From Delphinapterus leucas (taxonomy: Eukaryota > Chordata > Mammalia > Artiodactyla > Monodontidae): 64,000 nucleotides of DNA. The notes under the pieces are model-generated. The model had not been told where the DNA came from. It made no database searches and worked only from the letters and a program-made list of their open reading frames with translations. Where the stretch lies: contig NW_022098001.1 of NCBI RefSeq assembly GCF_002288925.2, positions 13,581,260-13,645,259 of the forward strand, given 5' to 3'. Both the position numbers and the translations under genes were made by a program. Position 1 is the stretch's first letter. Every line of letters begins with the position of its first letter. Positions 1 through 11,762 of this stretch are shown piece after piece.

Positions 1-496
1 GCCCAATGCTTTAACTGATTCTAGCCCCAATTTCAAATTTCCTAAAGGAAATCTAAAACAAATCAAAAATGTACCCCTGAAACCTCCATTTTCAAAGTTT
101 CCATTCTAGCACCACCATTTTTTGAGAGGTCCCTAGTCTTCAAACCTTGCAGCCATTTTGGCTCTCTGTTCAAATTCATTCCCTATGACAGTCAGTCATC
201 AAACCCTGTGAATCCTTCCTTCACAGAATCCCTCCTATCTGACCCTTCTTCTCCATGTCCACTGCCACCATCAGGACCCAGACCCTCATTGCCTCAAGAG
301 TATTTCCACAGCCACCACGCTTGCTTCCCCACCTCCATTGCCTCCCCGCGTGAAGAACTGAGCATCACTGCCAAGCTTCTCTGTATCTTTCCTTATTTCT
401 TTCTTTATCCTCTGCTAAAGCTCCACAGCCTCAATTTTCCCATGGTTTGCACCAGCGTATTTTAGCCTAGTGCAGCTACTAATAAGCAACCACAAA
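1..496. other. unique sequence, no gene seen
   Basis: No repeat family, splice-site pair or convincing reading frame is recognised here. An 85-codon frame at 208-465 is proline/serine rich and shows no domain. Ordinary intergenic or intronic sequence is the best reading. Confidence 0.6.
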
Positions 497-737
497 AAGA
501 TTATCAATTTCTTTTTTTTTTTTTTTTTTTCAGTACGCGGACCTCTCACCTTTGTGGTCTCTCCCGTTGCGGAGCACAGGCTCCGGACGCGCAGGCTCAG
601 CAGCCATGGCTCACGGGCCCAGCCGCTCCGCGGCATGTGGGATCCTCCCGGACCAGGGCATGAACCCGTCTCCCCTGCATCGGCAGGTGGACTCTCAACC
701 ACTGCACCACCAGGGAAGCCCAAGATTATCAATTTCT
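497..737 (-). mobile_element. CHR-2-like tRNA-Glu SINE with perfect 16-bp target duplication
   Basis: A SINE lies in reverse orientation: T-tail (reverse of the poly-A) at 513-530, then the reverse of the CHR tail and body, ending with the reverse of 'gggcttccctggtgg' near 721. The target duplication 'aagattatcaatttct' is perfect at 497-512 and 722-737, so this insertion is fairly young. CHR SINEs are non-autonomous and are copied by L1 enzymes. Open frames across it (both strands) are by-products of GC-rich SINE sequence. Confidence 0.93.
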
Positions 738-1075
738 GAGTGTACACTATGTGCCATGTGCTTTGTCATCATTATTTCTAATCCAGCCTTGATGATGTTC
801 TGGAAATGATCCAAGGAAAAATAGAAAATAGGGGCTTTGCTATCTAATACATTTGGAAAACATTATATAATAGTCTCATAGGTAGTAGCTTTTGCCTTTG
901 GAAGGGGGAGGTAAGCTACCAGCTTCAGAACCCATTTCTCATGTTCCTGTGCATCTTGGTCACAGTAGAGGCCACTTCCCACTAGAGAGACTGAAAACTC
1001 CTCTCTAATTTTCCCAAACTTCCTATTTGGGGCTTGGGCACATAGTCTAGACTGCGTCAATCAACTTAAGAATTC
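738..1075. other. unique sequence
   Basis: No recognised repeat or gene. A 65-codon reverse frame ends here without any family signature. Confidence 0.5.
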
Positions 1076-1752
1076 TGTATTAATTTTCCATTGTTACCAT
1101 AATAAATTACTACAAACTTAGTGTCTTACAAAACTTTGAATGTATTTTCTTACTCTTCTGGAGATCAAGAGTCCAAAGTGGGTTTCACTGTGCTACAGTC
1201 AGGGTGTTAGCAGTGCTGGTTCCTATGGAGGCTCTAAGGGGAAAATCTGTTTCCTTGTCTTCTGTGGCTCCTAGAGGCTGCCTGCAATCTTTGGTGCATG
1301 GCCCCTACCTCATATCACTACACTCTTGCTTCTGTCGTCACATCTCTTACTTTTTTTTAAATTGAAGTAGAGTTGATTTACGATGTTGTGTTAGTTTCAG
1401 GTGTACAGCAAAGTGATTCAGTTATACATATACATATATATGTCTATTTTCTCTCAGATTCTTTTCCATTATAAGTTATTACAGGATATTGAATATAGTT
1501 CTCTGTGCTGTACTGTAGGTCCTGGTTGTTTATTTACACATCTCTTACTATTCACTGATCTTCATACTTTCCTTTTATGAGAACCTTTGTGATTATCTTG
1601 GGCCTACCCAGAAAATCCAGGATAATCTCCCTATCTCCAAATTCTTAATCATATATGCAAAATCTCTTTTACCATGCAATATAATATATTCATTCACAGG
1701 TTACAGATACTAGGACATGGATATCTTTGGGGCCATTATTAAGGTTACTACA
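1076..1752 (-). mobile_element. MLT1-type LTR (ERVL-MaLR), solo, reverse, split by an L1
   Basis: The sequence reads as the reverse of an MLT1B/C-like LTR: 'tgtattaattttccattgtt' at the start, 'acaaacttagtgtcttacaa', 'ccaggataatctccctatct', and an end reading 'ggacatggatatctttgggg' then 'ccattatt'. The TG...CA ends fall at about 1076 and 1752. It is interrupted at 1351-1536 by an L1 3' end. No internal retroviral sequence is attached, so it is a solo LTR, heavily decayed. The exact MLT1 subfamily is not certain. Confidence 0.8.
1339..1548 (-). mobile_element. 5'-truncated L1 3' end nested in the MLT1 LTR
   Basis: About 186 bp (1351-1536) is the reverse complement of a cetartiodactyl L1 3' end: T-rich start, then 'gttagtttcaggtgtacagc', 'aaagtgattcagttatacat'. 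A 12-bp target duplication 'cacatctcttac' at 1339-1350 and 1537-1548 brackets it. It landed in an LTR that was already there, so it is younger than the MLT1. Confidence 0.9.
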
Positions 1753-2324
1753 GACCCCACGATTTTGAATTGGAAGATAATAAGACAAAGAACAAAAGCT
1801 GTGCAGAATCCATAGTGAGAGCAGAAGGTGACTCCAGAGGCATCCTCTAGTTCCCAGAGGTGGCGGCAGCACCCAGTGTCAGCACCCACAGCACAGCCAG
1901 TCAAGCAGGTGCACCAAGGACTCAGTGACAGGGGCAATGTGTGTTCCTCAGACTGGCTTATTCTATCAAGGTGGTCCTGGTGCCCCTCAACTTGCATTGT
2001 CTCTGCCTTTTCCCCAAACCTGGATCTACGGTATTCCTGCCATTTCTATGAGCCACCCAACATCCTGCTAATACATTCCCTTTCTATTTACATCAATCAG
2101 AATGAGTTTGTGTTGCCTGCAACTAAGAAGCACTTTTAAGTGTTCCCTTCCTGCATACTCAAAAGGCAAACTAGCTGAACACAGGATTTTGGACATACCA
2201 GAATAAAGATACTTATTTAATAGTACTTTTTTTTTCCTAGTGTTTCCCAATTTTATTTGACCACAACATCTCTCTTTTTTGTAATATTCTCTTCCTAAAC
2301 AGTGTGCCATAGAACAGAATTGAA
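1753..2324. other. unique sequence
   Basis: No recognised repeat. A 103-codon forward frame (1828-2139) and an 80-codon reverse frame (2068-2310) carry no motif and overlap each other, as chance frames do. Confidence 0.5.
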
Positions 2325-2458
2325 AAGATGTTACCCCCAGTTTTATAGATAAGGAAATAAAGGTTCAGAGGGTGTAAGTAAGTTACCCAAGGTTACACAA
2401 CTAACATGTTCCAGATCCAGGATTTAAAACCTTATTTAACGCCAAAGCTACTCCATCA
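2325..2458 (-). mobile_element. MIR SINE fragment
   Basis: Core-SINE pattern in reverse: 'ttttatagataaggaaataa', 'gttcagagggtgtaagtaag', 'ttacccaaggttacacaact', then the degenerate reverse of the tRNA box B region. This is an ancient mammal-wide element with no target duplication left. Confidence 0.85.
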
Positions 2459-5045
2459 CATCTCCCCCATTAAAATGCCTGTGGAGCAATAATTTAAATT
2501 ACATATGAAATGATATATATCTAAATAGTTGAATGTCATGATTTTAAAGGTTCATTATGATTATTTAGTCTTTTCATGTGCTTTCAAGTCACAGGTTTTA
2601 CCAATATGATAGCATTACCAGAGAACATGATGGGGGGAAAGAGTTTTCTGGGTGATTATCACTTACTTTATATAAAGAAAGACCATTTACAAGGGTACTA
2701 TTTTAATCTTAAACCATGTGGGGGTGGTCCTATTCCCCATACCCACTCCCATTCAAGTGGCAGTAAGGTCTCTCAATATGCATTCCCCTTAGGGAAGGTA
2801 CTATAGAGAGAGAAGTAAACACTATACTGTTGGCTTTTTAGCTCTGAAATCAATTTTCATAAATCCATGGCAGAAACAACAGTCTTAAAAGCAGTCGATT
2901 TCAGTTATAAGAGTCAGGTAATTGAAAGAGAAAAATTATTTTTGAAATTCAAGAGGTTGATTTCAGTACCAAGGGCCAAATCGTGGGGGACCCAGAATAG
3001 ATAATTTATACCATAAAGTGGGGACAAATGTGGAGTGACGTAATGCTCTCCACCCACCCAAAAGGAAAAGAGGGCTCCATCACCTTATAAGAGACGAAAG
3101 ACAGCAGCACCACCACCACCCCAAGCTGGACCCCAGAAGGAGTATGATCACAGAAACTTTAGGGTAGCCTGAGGGGTCTCCACCAGAATAGACCATTTCC
3201 TGCCTGCTTCCCAGAGAATAAGCTAGAAGACTGCAAGCCACATAGGGAACCTCTCCCTCCCATATGGTCCCTAAGCAGTAAATGAGCAATGACTGAAGAA
3301 GATTTCTAGGAAGGGAGACCTCCAAGAAGCAGCCTCACAGAATCCTGAACATTCCAAAGTGTTGTGGGGAAAACCTCCAACCCCACTCTCTTACTCACAC
3401 TCACCCCCTTCTTCCCCTTACCCAATCATGCACACAAGTGTGGCTGGAGGGACTGACAGATAATAAATAGGCCAGAAGAGGTCTCCAGGTTGGTATGAGA
3501 ACAGCACAGAGTCAAGAGAGAACAGAGTGAGAGAAGCCTACACCTGGGACCTTGGAGGAGCTGCGGACACCAGCAGTGAGTGATGCAGCCTTAGACAGCA
3601 ATGCCCAAGGCCTGATGGGATGGTTACGTCTGGAACAGGGCAACAAGGACAGAAGGTAATCAAGGACACACGCCAACCTCCCCACACGCCCATTGTGTAT
3701 GCCATCTGTGATTTACACCCTCCTCCAACCCAGGAAGAAGAAAAAAATCTAGATAGAGGGGAGAATCTTGATTTGGGTGATTCATTACCATGCCCTCCAC
3801 ACTAAGGAATTAAGTGTTAGATTAGAAGTTAGTGAATTTTCTAGAGCTGGCAAGATTAAATTCTCTACTACGAAGCCAGCATGGATTTTTAAATCTAGTA
3901 TGAGTTTAGTTATAGACAGACAAAAAATCCATTATGTTTTTCTGGTATACCCTGAGCTTGTAACTATGTAAAATTCATACTCAGTTCCCAAGTTCCATAC
4001 TCAGTTCCATTTCTTAAAGAATTGTGGACTTCCTGTTGGTATGGTATGACTTGTTAGGGAATTCTTTTTTATTATTCAAAGTACTCTGATACACCCCACC
4101 TATAGCATTATAAGTCATAAACTTGAAAGGTTTACTTCTGTGGTGGAGGGAGAAACCATGGAAAAGGTGGGCATAGGCTCTGACAGTGGCTAGGAAGCAT
4201 AAGGAGGCCCCATTGGTGACCACTTTGCTTGTGAAGGCAGGAGCGGGGAGCTGCTGGGCAACTTATAGGCCACTTGAAACAGCTTTGTGAGCCACTCATG
4301 GCTCATGAGGGAACAGGTGGGGAACCGCTGGTGTGGGGAGGAAGCAATAAAAATGCATGAGTGTAGAAGAGAGTTGGTACAGCAAAAAGACAAAATAAGC
4401 TACAGTTTCATTGAAAAAGAAATAAATGTAAGCACCAAGAAATAGATTCTGTGGATTCAGGGCAGACTCTTCAAAGATGTGAAAGCAAAAAGAACCCAAT
4501 TTTTTAAACTAAATAGAAAAGGGAAAGGGGTTTTTAGCAAAAAGGGCTGAAGATCATTCTAAATAAATTAACGCTATTCAAATTCTTAAGAGAAATTAAG
4601 ATTTCCAGAAATAATATGTGTAGGAATATAAACAAACCAAAAGGTTCTTGTAAGAGGAAGTGTCTCATGTTAAATAATTTTCCCAAGAAAATAAAATCAT
4701 TAGTTAATGCAGCAGCAGGAGGCCTAAGCCTCTATATCATAAACCAGATATACTAAATTGTTCATTAAAATTGTTGTTTATTTAGTATTTAGAAGAAAAA
4801 ATTAAATGATCAACTGAAGTATAAATACTCTGTGGGTTCAAATATTGTGATGTCTATTTAATATAAAAAGGTAATTTTATAAATTAAAGTTAACTCATCA
4901 ACCCTTTTACTATTCTATTTATTCTCTCCATTGTAGGGACAAGAGGCAGACAATAGTTAAACACATTGATCAAGGCCCAAGTGTGGCAGTTATAGACAGG
5001 TTTATCCCTCAGTGTCTCATTTTAGAAAAGAAATTGTAGTCATTG
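2459..5045. other. unique sequence with a weak TATA/donor candidate
   Basis: About 2.6 kb without a recognised repeat. A short CAC run lies near 3107-3122. A TATA-like 'ataataaatag' near 3460 and a GTGAGT splice-donor match at 3576-3581 flank about 110 bp of purine-rich sequence, discussed as a finding. The part from about 4500 on is AT-rich. Frames of 60-80 codons at 2576-2806, 3080-3325 and 4014-4499 show no protein family. Confidence 0.45.
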
Positions 5046-6370
5046 TGAGTTAGGAGATCAAGACGGTCGAGTAGGAAGCCGCTGGGCTAACTTCCCTTCA
5101 CGAACACATCAGAACTACAAAGACATGTAGAATAACTCTCGATGAAGTTGACCTGGGGACTAGCAGAACAGCTCTCTTATAATCAAGGTTGGAAATAAAG
5201 ATTCACGCAGAATCTGGTAGGAAGGGAGGAGAAGCAGTCTGGTCTGGGGCCTGCACTCCTAGTAGGAGACACAGAAGAGGAGGGGGATTTCACAGGCTTG
5301 TGGATGCTCCCTGGGGAGCAAGTGGTTCAAGCTACATGTTAAGCATCCTAGCCCTGAAATCCAACACCAGAAAGACACATCCCCTTAGCTGATTTGAAGA
5401 TCAGTGGGGCTTACTGGAGGGTTATAAGAAGGTGAGACTTTGCTCTTAAAAAGCACACACAGATTTGCTTATTCCCAGTATCACTACAGAGGCAGCGGAT
5501 TGAAAACTGCCTGGGGCTCTGGCTGGCCTGCCAGTACAGCTCTGGCACGCTCCCCAGCCCGCACCAGACTCCTGCTCCAGCCCCAGCTCTTCTTGCTCTG
5601 GTGCTGCTCCCCTCTAAGGCAGAGGCTGCTGTTGCCAACCAGACTGCACATACTTAGAGGGACTGGAGCCAGTGAGGACCTGGTCCCGCCTCTGACCAGA
5701 ACAGAGGGAGCCATTGTGCACATACTCAGAAGGGAGTGAGGCTAACTGCAAGGAGGAGGCTGCCATCACCAGACTGACTGTCCCTGTGCATACTTGGAAG
5801 GGAGGGAGGCTAGCAAAATGGAGGAGACTGCCACTGCCACAACACACGACCCCGTGCACACTTGGGAAGAAGTGGGGCCAGCTCGGTGGTGTGACGCAAA
5901 CCCCTCCGGCCACAACCCAGCCTCTAACCAAGGTGAACACTCCAGGAAAAAGTGAAACCAGCACAGAAGTGCAGACCCAAGCCCTCTGGGCCCAGCCATT
6001 CCCAAACCAAGGGGGAGATGGCCATCACAACCAGGAGAAACCTAACTCTCTCAGGACTCCTGCTCTAGCCACTTAGGCCCCAACACCTCCCCTGGTAGGG
6101 CAGTGACATTCATTGAGCATAGAAGAAACCCTAGCTTTCACCCAGTTCTGCCTCTAGCCCCTCCAACTCCAGCCCTACCTCCCATCAAAACAGTGGCTGC
6201 CAGCTCACCCCAGGGGAAGACACACACAATGCTCACTTCAGATCCCGCTCTCCCACCAAAGCTACCGTACACATGCAGACTGCATAAGGATGTTCCCACA
6301 CAAGGACACACCTTCAAAGCAGGGATAGGTAACTGCTTCACCTAACTTTATTAGAGACAGAGAAAGTTAA
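5046..6370 (+). promoter_or_regulatory. L1 5' UTR (decayed internal promoter region)
   Basis: It begins with 'gatcaagacggtcgagtagg', a mutated form of the 'aagatggcggagtaggaag' that opens many mammalian L1 5' UTRs, and leads into ORF1. It is richer in G+C than its flanks. L1 5' UTRs hold an internal RNA polymerase II promoter; whether this one is still active cannot be told from sequence. Overlapping frames of 116-120 codons on both strands here reflect the G+C content and the tandem units, not genes. Confidence 0.75.
5645..5925 (+). repeat. four degenerate ~70-bp tandem units in the L1 5' UTR
   Basis: Units begin with 'tgcacatactt' or close variants at 5645, 5717, 5787 and 5855, giving steps of 72, 70 and 68 bp. 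Each continues with a purine-rich 'gaagggagtgaggct'-like stretch and, in the first three, ends in a stretch containing a form of 'ccag'. Identity between units is moderate. Confidence 0.7.
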
Positions 6371-6375
6371 ACAAA

Positions 6376-7264
6376 ATGAGAACACAGAATAATATGTTTC
6401 AAATGAAGGAACAAGAAAAATAACATGAAAAAAACCTTAATGAAACAGATAGATACTATAATTTATCCTGCAAAGAGTTCAAAGCAATAGTAATAATGAT
6501 TCTAACTGAACTGAGGAAAAGAATAGATGAACACAGTGAGAATTTTAACAAAGAACTAGAAAATATAAAAAGAACAAGTCAGAGCTGAAGAACAGAATAT
6601 CTTAAATGAAAAATACACTAGAGGGAATTAAGAGCAGATGAGGTGATCCAGAAGAATGCATAAGCAATCTGAAAGATAGAATAATGCAAACCACCCAATC
6701 AGAGCAACAAAAAGAAAAATAAATTTTAAAAAATGGGAATAGTTTAAGGGACCTCTGGGCAACATCAAGCATCATAACATTCACATTACAGTGATGAAGA
6801 AAGAGAAGAGAGAGAAAGGGGTGGGAAATGTATGTGATAAAATTGTGGCTGAAAACTTCCCAGACCTGAAGAAGCAGACAGATACCTAGGTACAGGAATC
6901 ACAGAGTGTCCCAAACAAGATGTACTTGAAAATACCCAAACCAAGACATATCAAAATTAAAACGGCAAAAGTTAAAGATAGAGAATTCTAAAGTCAGCAA
7001 GAGAAAAACAAAGAGTCATATACAAAGGAAACCTCACAAGGATATAAGCTGATTTTTCAGCAGAAAATTTGCCAACCAGAAGGGAGTGGCATGATATATT
7101 TAAAGTGATGTAAGGAAAAAGAACTACCACCTAGGATACTCTACCCAGCAAGGTTCTCATTCAGAATCAAAGGAGAGATAAAGAACTTCTCAAACAAGCA
7201 AAAACTAAAAACGTTTATCAATAATAAACTGAACTTACAAGAAGTGTTAAAGGGTCTTCTTTAA
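6376..7264 (+). pseudogene. L1 ORF1 remnant (ORF1p, RNA-binding chaperone)
   Basis: ORF1p coats L1 RNA as a coiled-coil trimer in the cytoplasmic L1 particle. Here the DNA follows the ORF1 pattern: start near 6376, a coiled-coil-coding stretch about 6480-6740, the segment around 'agggacctctgggcaacatc' (6748 on), the RNA-binding region ('caaaccaagacatatcaaaa' near 6938), the C-terminal 'ggagtggcatgatatattta' (7083 on), and the stop at 7262-7264 after 'aaagggtcttct'. Multiple stops and small indels break it, for example soon after 6417. It is a dead copy, identified by DNA order and not by a continuous frame. Confidence 0.8.
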
Positions 7265-7960
7265 GTGAAAAAGAAAAGGCTTTAACAAGAAATAAGAAAT
7301 TATAGTAAGGGAAAATTCCCACTAATAAAGGCAAATATATAGTAAAGGCTGTGAATCAACCACTTAAATAAGATAGTATGAAGTTTGAAAAACAAAAACT
7401 GTAAAATCAACTATAACTACAATAAACAGCTAAAGGATAGACATGAAAATATAAAATATGACATAAAAAACCACAAAACGTGGTGAGGGAGGAGTAAAAA
7501 ATATAGAGCTTTTAGAATTTGAACTTAAATGACCAAGACCATCAGTTTAAAATAAATAGATATAGTTATAGGTCAACATATATGACCTCCATGATAACCA
7601 CAAATCAAAAACCTACAATAGATATACAAAAGCTAGAGAAAAAGGAACACACACATAACACTAAAGAAAATCCTGAAACCACATGGTAAGAGATTAAAAG
7701 AAGAAGAAAAGAAAAAAGAATAACAACATAAACAAACAGAAAACAAATAGCAAAATGTCAATAAGTACATACCTATCAATAATCACTCTAAATGTCAATG
7801 GACTAAATGCTCCAATCCAAAGACATAAGTAGCTGATTAGATTAAACAATAAGACTCATCTATATACTGCCTACAAGAGACTCACTTCAGAGCTAATGAC
7901 ACACACAGACTGAAAGTAAGGAGATGGAAAAAGATATTTCATGCAAATGGAGAGGAAAAG

Positions 7961-8114
7961 AAAGCTGGGGCGATAGACGTTATTTTGTAGTAACATTCAG
8001 TGGAGTATAGTCTGTAAAAATACTAAATAACTATGCTGTACACCTGAAACTAATATAATATTATAAATCAAATATGCTTCAATACATTTTTTAAATAAAA
8101 AAGAATGCTGAGGT
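7961..8114 (+). mobile_element. short L1 3' end nested in the L1 ORF2
   Basis: About 125 bp matching an L1 3' end ('tatgctgtacacctgaaact', then A-rich) interrupts the endonuclease-coding DNA. The host reading 'aagaaagctgggg' before it is repeated as 'aagaatgctgagg' after it, an imperfect target duplication that also restores the L1 order ('tagcaatactcatatcagac'). Strongly 5' truncated. Confidence 0.85.
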
Positions 8115-8278
8115 AGCAATACTCATATCAGACAAAGTAGACTTTAAAACAAAGTCTATAATAAGAGACAAAGAAGGGCATAATATAATGATAAACGGAT
8201 CAATACAAGAAGAGGATATAACATTTGTAAACATAAATGCACCTAATATAAGAGCATCTAAATATATAAAGCAAATAT

Positions 8279-8463
8279 TAACAAAATATTAATATATTAA
8301 TTATATATATTATATATTAATTATATATAATATATATAATATACTAATTATATATAATATATATTAATTATATCTAATATATTAATTATATATAATATGT
8401 TAATTATATATAACATATAATATATTAATTATTTAATTATATATATATTATATATTAATATAT
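8279..8463. repeat. AT-rich expansion (tattaattatata units) inside ORF2 DNA
   Basis: About 185 bp made almost only of A and T, with many copies of a 'ttaattatata'-like word, sits between L1 words that are normally close together ('gcaaatattaacaaa' and 'agggagaaactgacaataat'). It probably grew from a short AT run already present in the L1. It is highly self-complementary and could form cruciforms. Confidence 0.85.
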
Positions 8464-9414
8464 GCTGACAAAAAGGGAGAAACTGACAATAATGCAGTAA
8501 TAGTAGGGAACTTTAACACCCTACTTATATCAATGGACAGATCATCCAGACAGAAGATCAATAAGGAAACAGTGGCCTTAAATGACACATTAGGCCCGTT
8601 GGACTTAATAGATATCTACAGGACATTCTATCTGAAAACAGCAGAATACACATTCTTTTGAAGTGCACATGGAATATCTCTGGGATAGATCACATGCTAG
8701 GCCACAAAACAAGTCTCAACAAATTTAAGAGAATAGAAATTATGTTAAGCAACTTTTCTGACTACAATGGTATGAAACTAGAATTACAGGAAATAAAATG
8801 AGAAAACACAAATATGAGGAGACTAAACAACATGCTACTAAAAAACCAATGAGTCAACAAAGAAACCAAAGAAGAAAGTATAAAATACCTTGAGACCAAC
8901 AAAAATAAAAGCACAACTTTCCAAATTTTATGGGACACAGCAAAACAGTTCTAGGGAAGTTTATAGTAATACAGGCCTACCGCAAGAAACAAGAAAAATC
9001 TCAAAGAAACAACCTAACCTACTATTATTAAAATTAGCAAAATAAAACAAACAAAGCCCAAAGCCTGCAGAAGGAAGGAAATAATAAAGATCAAAGTGGA
9101 AATAAATAAAATGCAGGCCAAAAAGAAAAGAAAAGATCAATGAAACCAAGAGCTGTTCTCTTGAAAATATTAAAAAATTGATAAGCCTTCAGCCAGGTTA
9201 ATTAAGAATAAAAGAGAGAGGACTCAAATGAACAAAATAAGAAATGAAAGAAAGAAATGACAACCAAAATCACAGAAAAAAATGCAATCATAAAGGACTA
9301 CTATGAACAGTTATAGAGAAACAAATTGGAAAACCTAGAAGAAATGGATAAATTCCTTGAAACATACAATCTTCCAAGACTGAATAAGGAAGAAAAATGA
9401 TAATCTGAACAGAA

Positions 9415-10010
9415 TTCATTGCAGCTCTATTTACAATACCCAGGACATGGAAGCAACCTAAGTGTCCATCGACAGATGAATGGATAAAGAAGATGTGGCA
9501 CATATATACAATGGAATATTACTCTGCCATAAAAAGAAATGAAACTGAGTTATTTGTAGGGAGGTGGATGGACCTAGAGACTATCATACAGAGTGAAGTA
9601 AGTCAGAAAGAAAAACAAATACTGTATGCTAACACATATATATGGAATCTAAGAAAAAAAAAGTTCTGAAGAACCTAGGGGCAGGACAGGAATAAAGACG
9701 TAGATGTAGAGAATGGACATGGGGAGGGGGAAGGGTAAGCTGGGACAATGTGAGAGAGTGGCATGGACATATATACACTACCAAATGTAAATTAGATAGC
9801 TAATGGGAAGCAGAAGCATAGCACAGGGAGATCAGCTTGGTGCTTTGTGTCAACTAGAGGAGTGGGATAGGGAGGGTGGGAGGGAGACACAAGAGGGAGG
9901 AGATATGGGGATATATGTATACGTATAGCTGATTCACTTTATTATACGGCAGAAACTAATACACCATTGTAAAGCAATTATACTCCAATAAAGATGTCAA
10001 AAAGAAAAAA
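9415..10010 (+). mobile_element. 5'-truncated L1 3' end nested in the older L1
   Basis: Begins at 'ttcattgcagctctatttac' and runs through the C-terminal end of ORF2 and the 3' UTR to 'caattatactccaataaag' and an A-rich tail (AATAAA at 9987-9992, tail about 9999-10010). It interrupts the host ORF2 after 'taatctgaacagaa'. The host does not resume at the tail but about 780 bp later, as discussed under 10011-10791. Confidence 0.88.
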
Positions 10011-10791
10011 AGAGTATATGTGACAAAAGAGAAAAACAGAAATAAAAAGAATCAGGTTGACAGAGAAGATTGACAATATCCCAGAATGTAGAGGGTGGGA
10101 CAAGTTTTAGGGGAAGCATATATTAGTGTCTTATTTTTAGCCTGGAAGAGTCCCCAGACTTCCAAAGCCAGAGTGTAATTTTTGCTAAAAGAAAATTTCC
10201 AGAAACAAGAAGTAAAAACAGTAACACTTGGTTTTCAGATTAAACAACAAAAAAGGATCAGGTCTAGAAGAATATAAATTAGCTTGGAAGGTCAAGCAAG
10301 AATGCTGGCTACAGGTCATGCTGGAGGTTGGGCTTGGAGTTAACAGGAGGTCAAAGGAAACAGGACCTGGAGCACAAGCCATTGCATCCCACACAACAAT
10401 TTAAGTTCTGCACATCTACATACACTGGCCCCAGGTTGTGAACAAGGACAAAGTAAGGGCTTCAAGCCTTATTTCTTCTTCTGACACAGTTCACCATTGT
10501 TCTTCAGGGTTTTCTGAGTTTATGTATAATTTTCACATATTTTAGGAGTGATAAGGGATAAACCAGTATGAGCCAACTCTCAGTTAATTAGAAATTTTGA
10601 CTAAAGGAGAGTCCCTATTTCTCCAGAATGCAAGAAACCTAACTTTGATTGTAAAATGTTAAGTTTGTTATACACCTAACACTCTCACAGAACATGCTGT
10701 GGTCTAATTGTTTACTAGGCAAGGCAATGCATATTTCTCACTAATAAACAGAAACACTTTGACAAGTTAAAAAACACACAAAAAAAGAAAA
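10011..10791 (+). other. non-L1 segment ending in AATAAA and A-rich tail; possible L1 3' transduction
   Basis: This stretch has no L1 resemblance, directly follows the nested L1 tail and ends with AATAAA at 10743-10748 and an A-rich tract (about 10769-10791), after which the host ORF2 resumes at 'caattgaatcagtaag'. That arrangement is what read-through of a weak L1 poly-A signal would leave. About 17 bp of host sequence seem lost at the join and no target duplication is seen, so other routes (two events, recombination) stay open. Confidence 0.55.
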
Positions 10792-11762
10792 GCAATTGAA
10801 TCAGTAAGAAAAATCTCTGAACAAAAGTACAAGACCAGAAAGTTTCACAGGGGAATTCCACCAAACATTTAAAGAAGAGTTAATACCTATCCTTCTGAAA
10901 CAATTCCAAACAATTGAAGAGAAGGGAACACTTCGAAATTCATTCAACAATGCCACCATTACTCTGATACCAAAACCAGACAAAGACACTACACAAAAAA
11001 AGAGAAAGTTACAGGCCAATATACCTGATTAATATATATGCAAAAATCCTCAACAAAATATTAGCAAACCAAATTTGACAATATATGAAAAGAATCATAC
11101 ACCATGATCAAGTGGGATTTATCCCAGAGATGCAAGGATGTTTCAGTATCTGCAAATCAGTCAATTTGATACACCACATTAACAAAATGAAGGATAAAAA
11201 TCATATGATCATCTCAATAGATGAAGAAAAAGCATCTGACAAAATTCAACACCATTTATGATAAAAACTCTCAACAAAGTTGATATAGAGGGAACATATC
11301 TCAACACGATGAAGGCCATTTATGACAAACCCACAGTTAGTATTATACTTAATGGTGAAAAACTGAAAGCTTTTCCTCTAAAGTCAGGAATGAGACAAGG
11401 ATGCCCCCCTCACTATTCCTATTTAAATAGTATTGGAAATTCTAGCCATAGCAATCAGACAAGAAAAAGAAATAAAAGGTACCCAAATTGTAATGAAAGA
11501 AGTAAAACTGTCACTATTTTCAGATAACATGACATATGTGGATATAGAAAACCCTAAAGTCTCTACCAAAAAACCTACTATAACTAATAAATGAACTCAG
11601 TAAAGTTGCAGCATACAAGATTAATATTCAGAAACCTGTTGCATTTTTATACACTAATAACAAACTAACAGAAAGAGAAAGCAAGAAAACTGTCAATTTA
11701 CAATTGCATCAAAAAGAATAAAATATCTAGGAATAAACTTAACCAAGGAGGTGAAAGACCTA

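Noticed and set aside
5714..6076. 120-codon forward frame with overlapping reverse frames
   Set aside because: It lies in the L1 5' UTR tandem units; G+C content explains the lack of stops.
8279..8463. Regularly spaced AT repeats as a CRISPR-like or satellite array
   Set aside because: No unique spacers and no constant unit; a simple AT expansion in a mammalian L1.
9415..10010. Nested L1 read as simply the 3' end of the host L1
   Set aside because: The host ORF2 continues beyond it at 10792 with the codons that follow the interruption, so it is an insertion.
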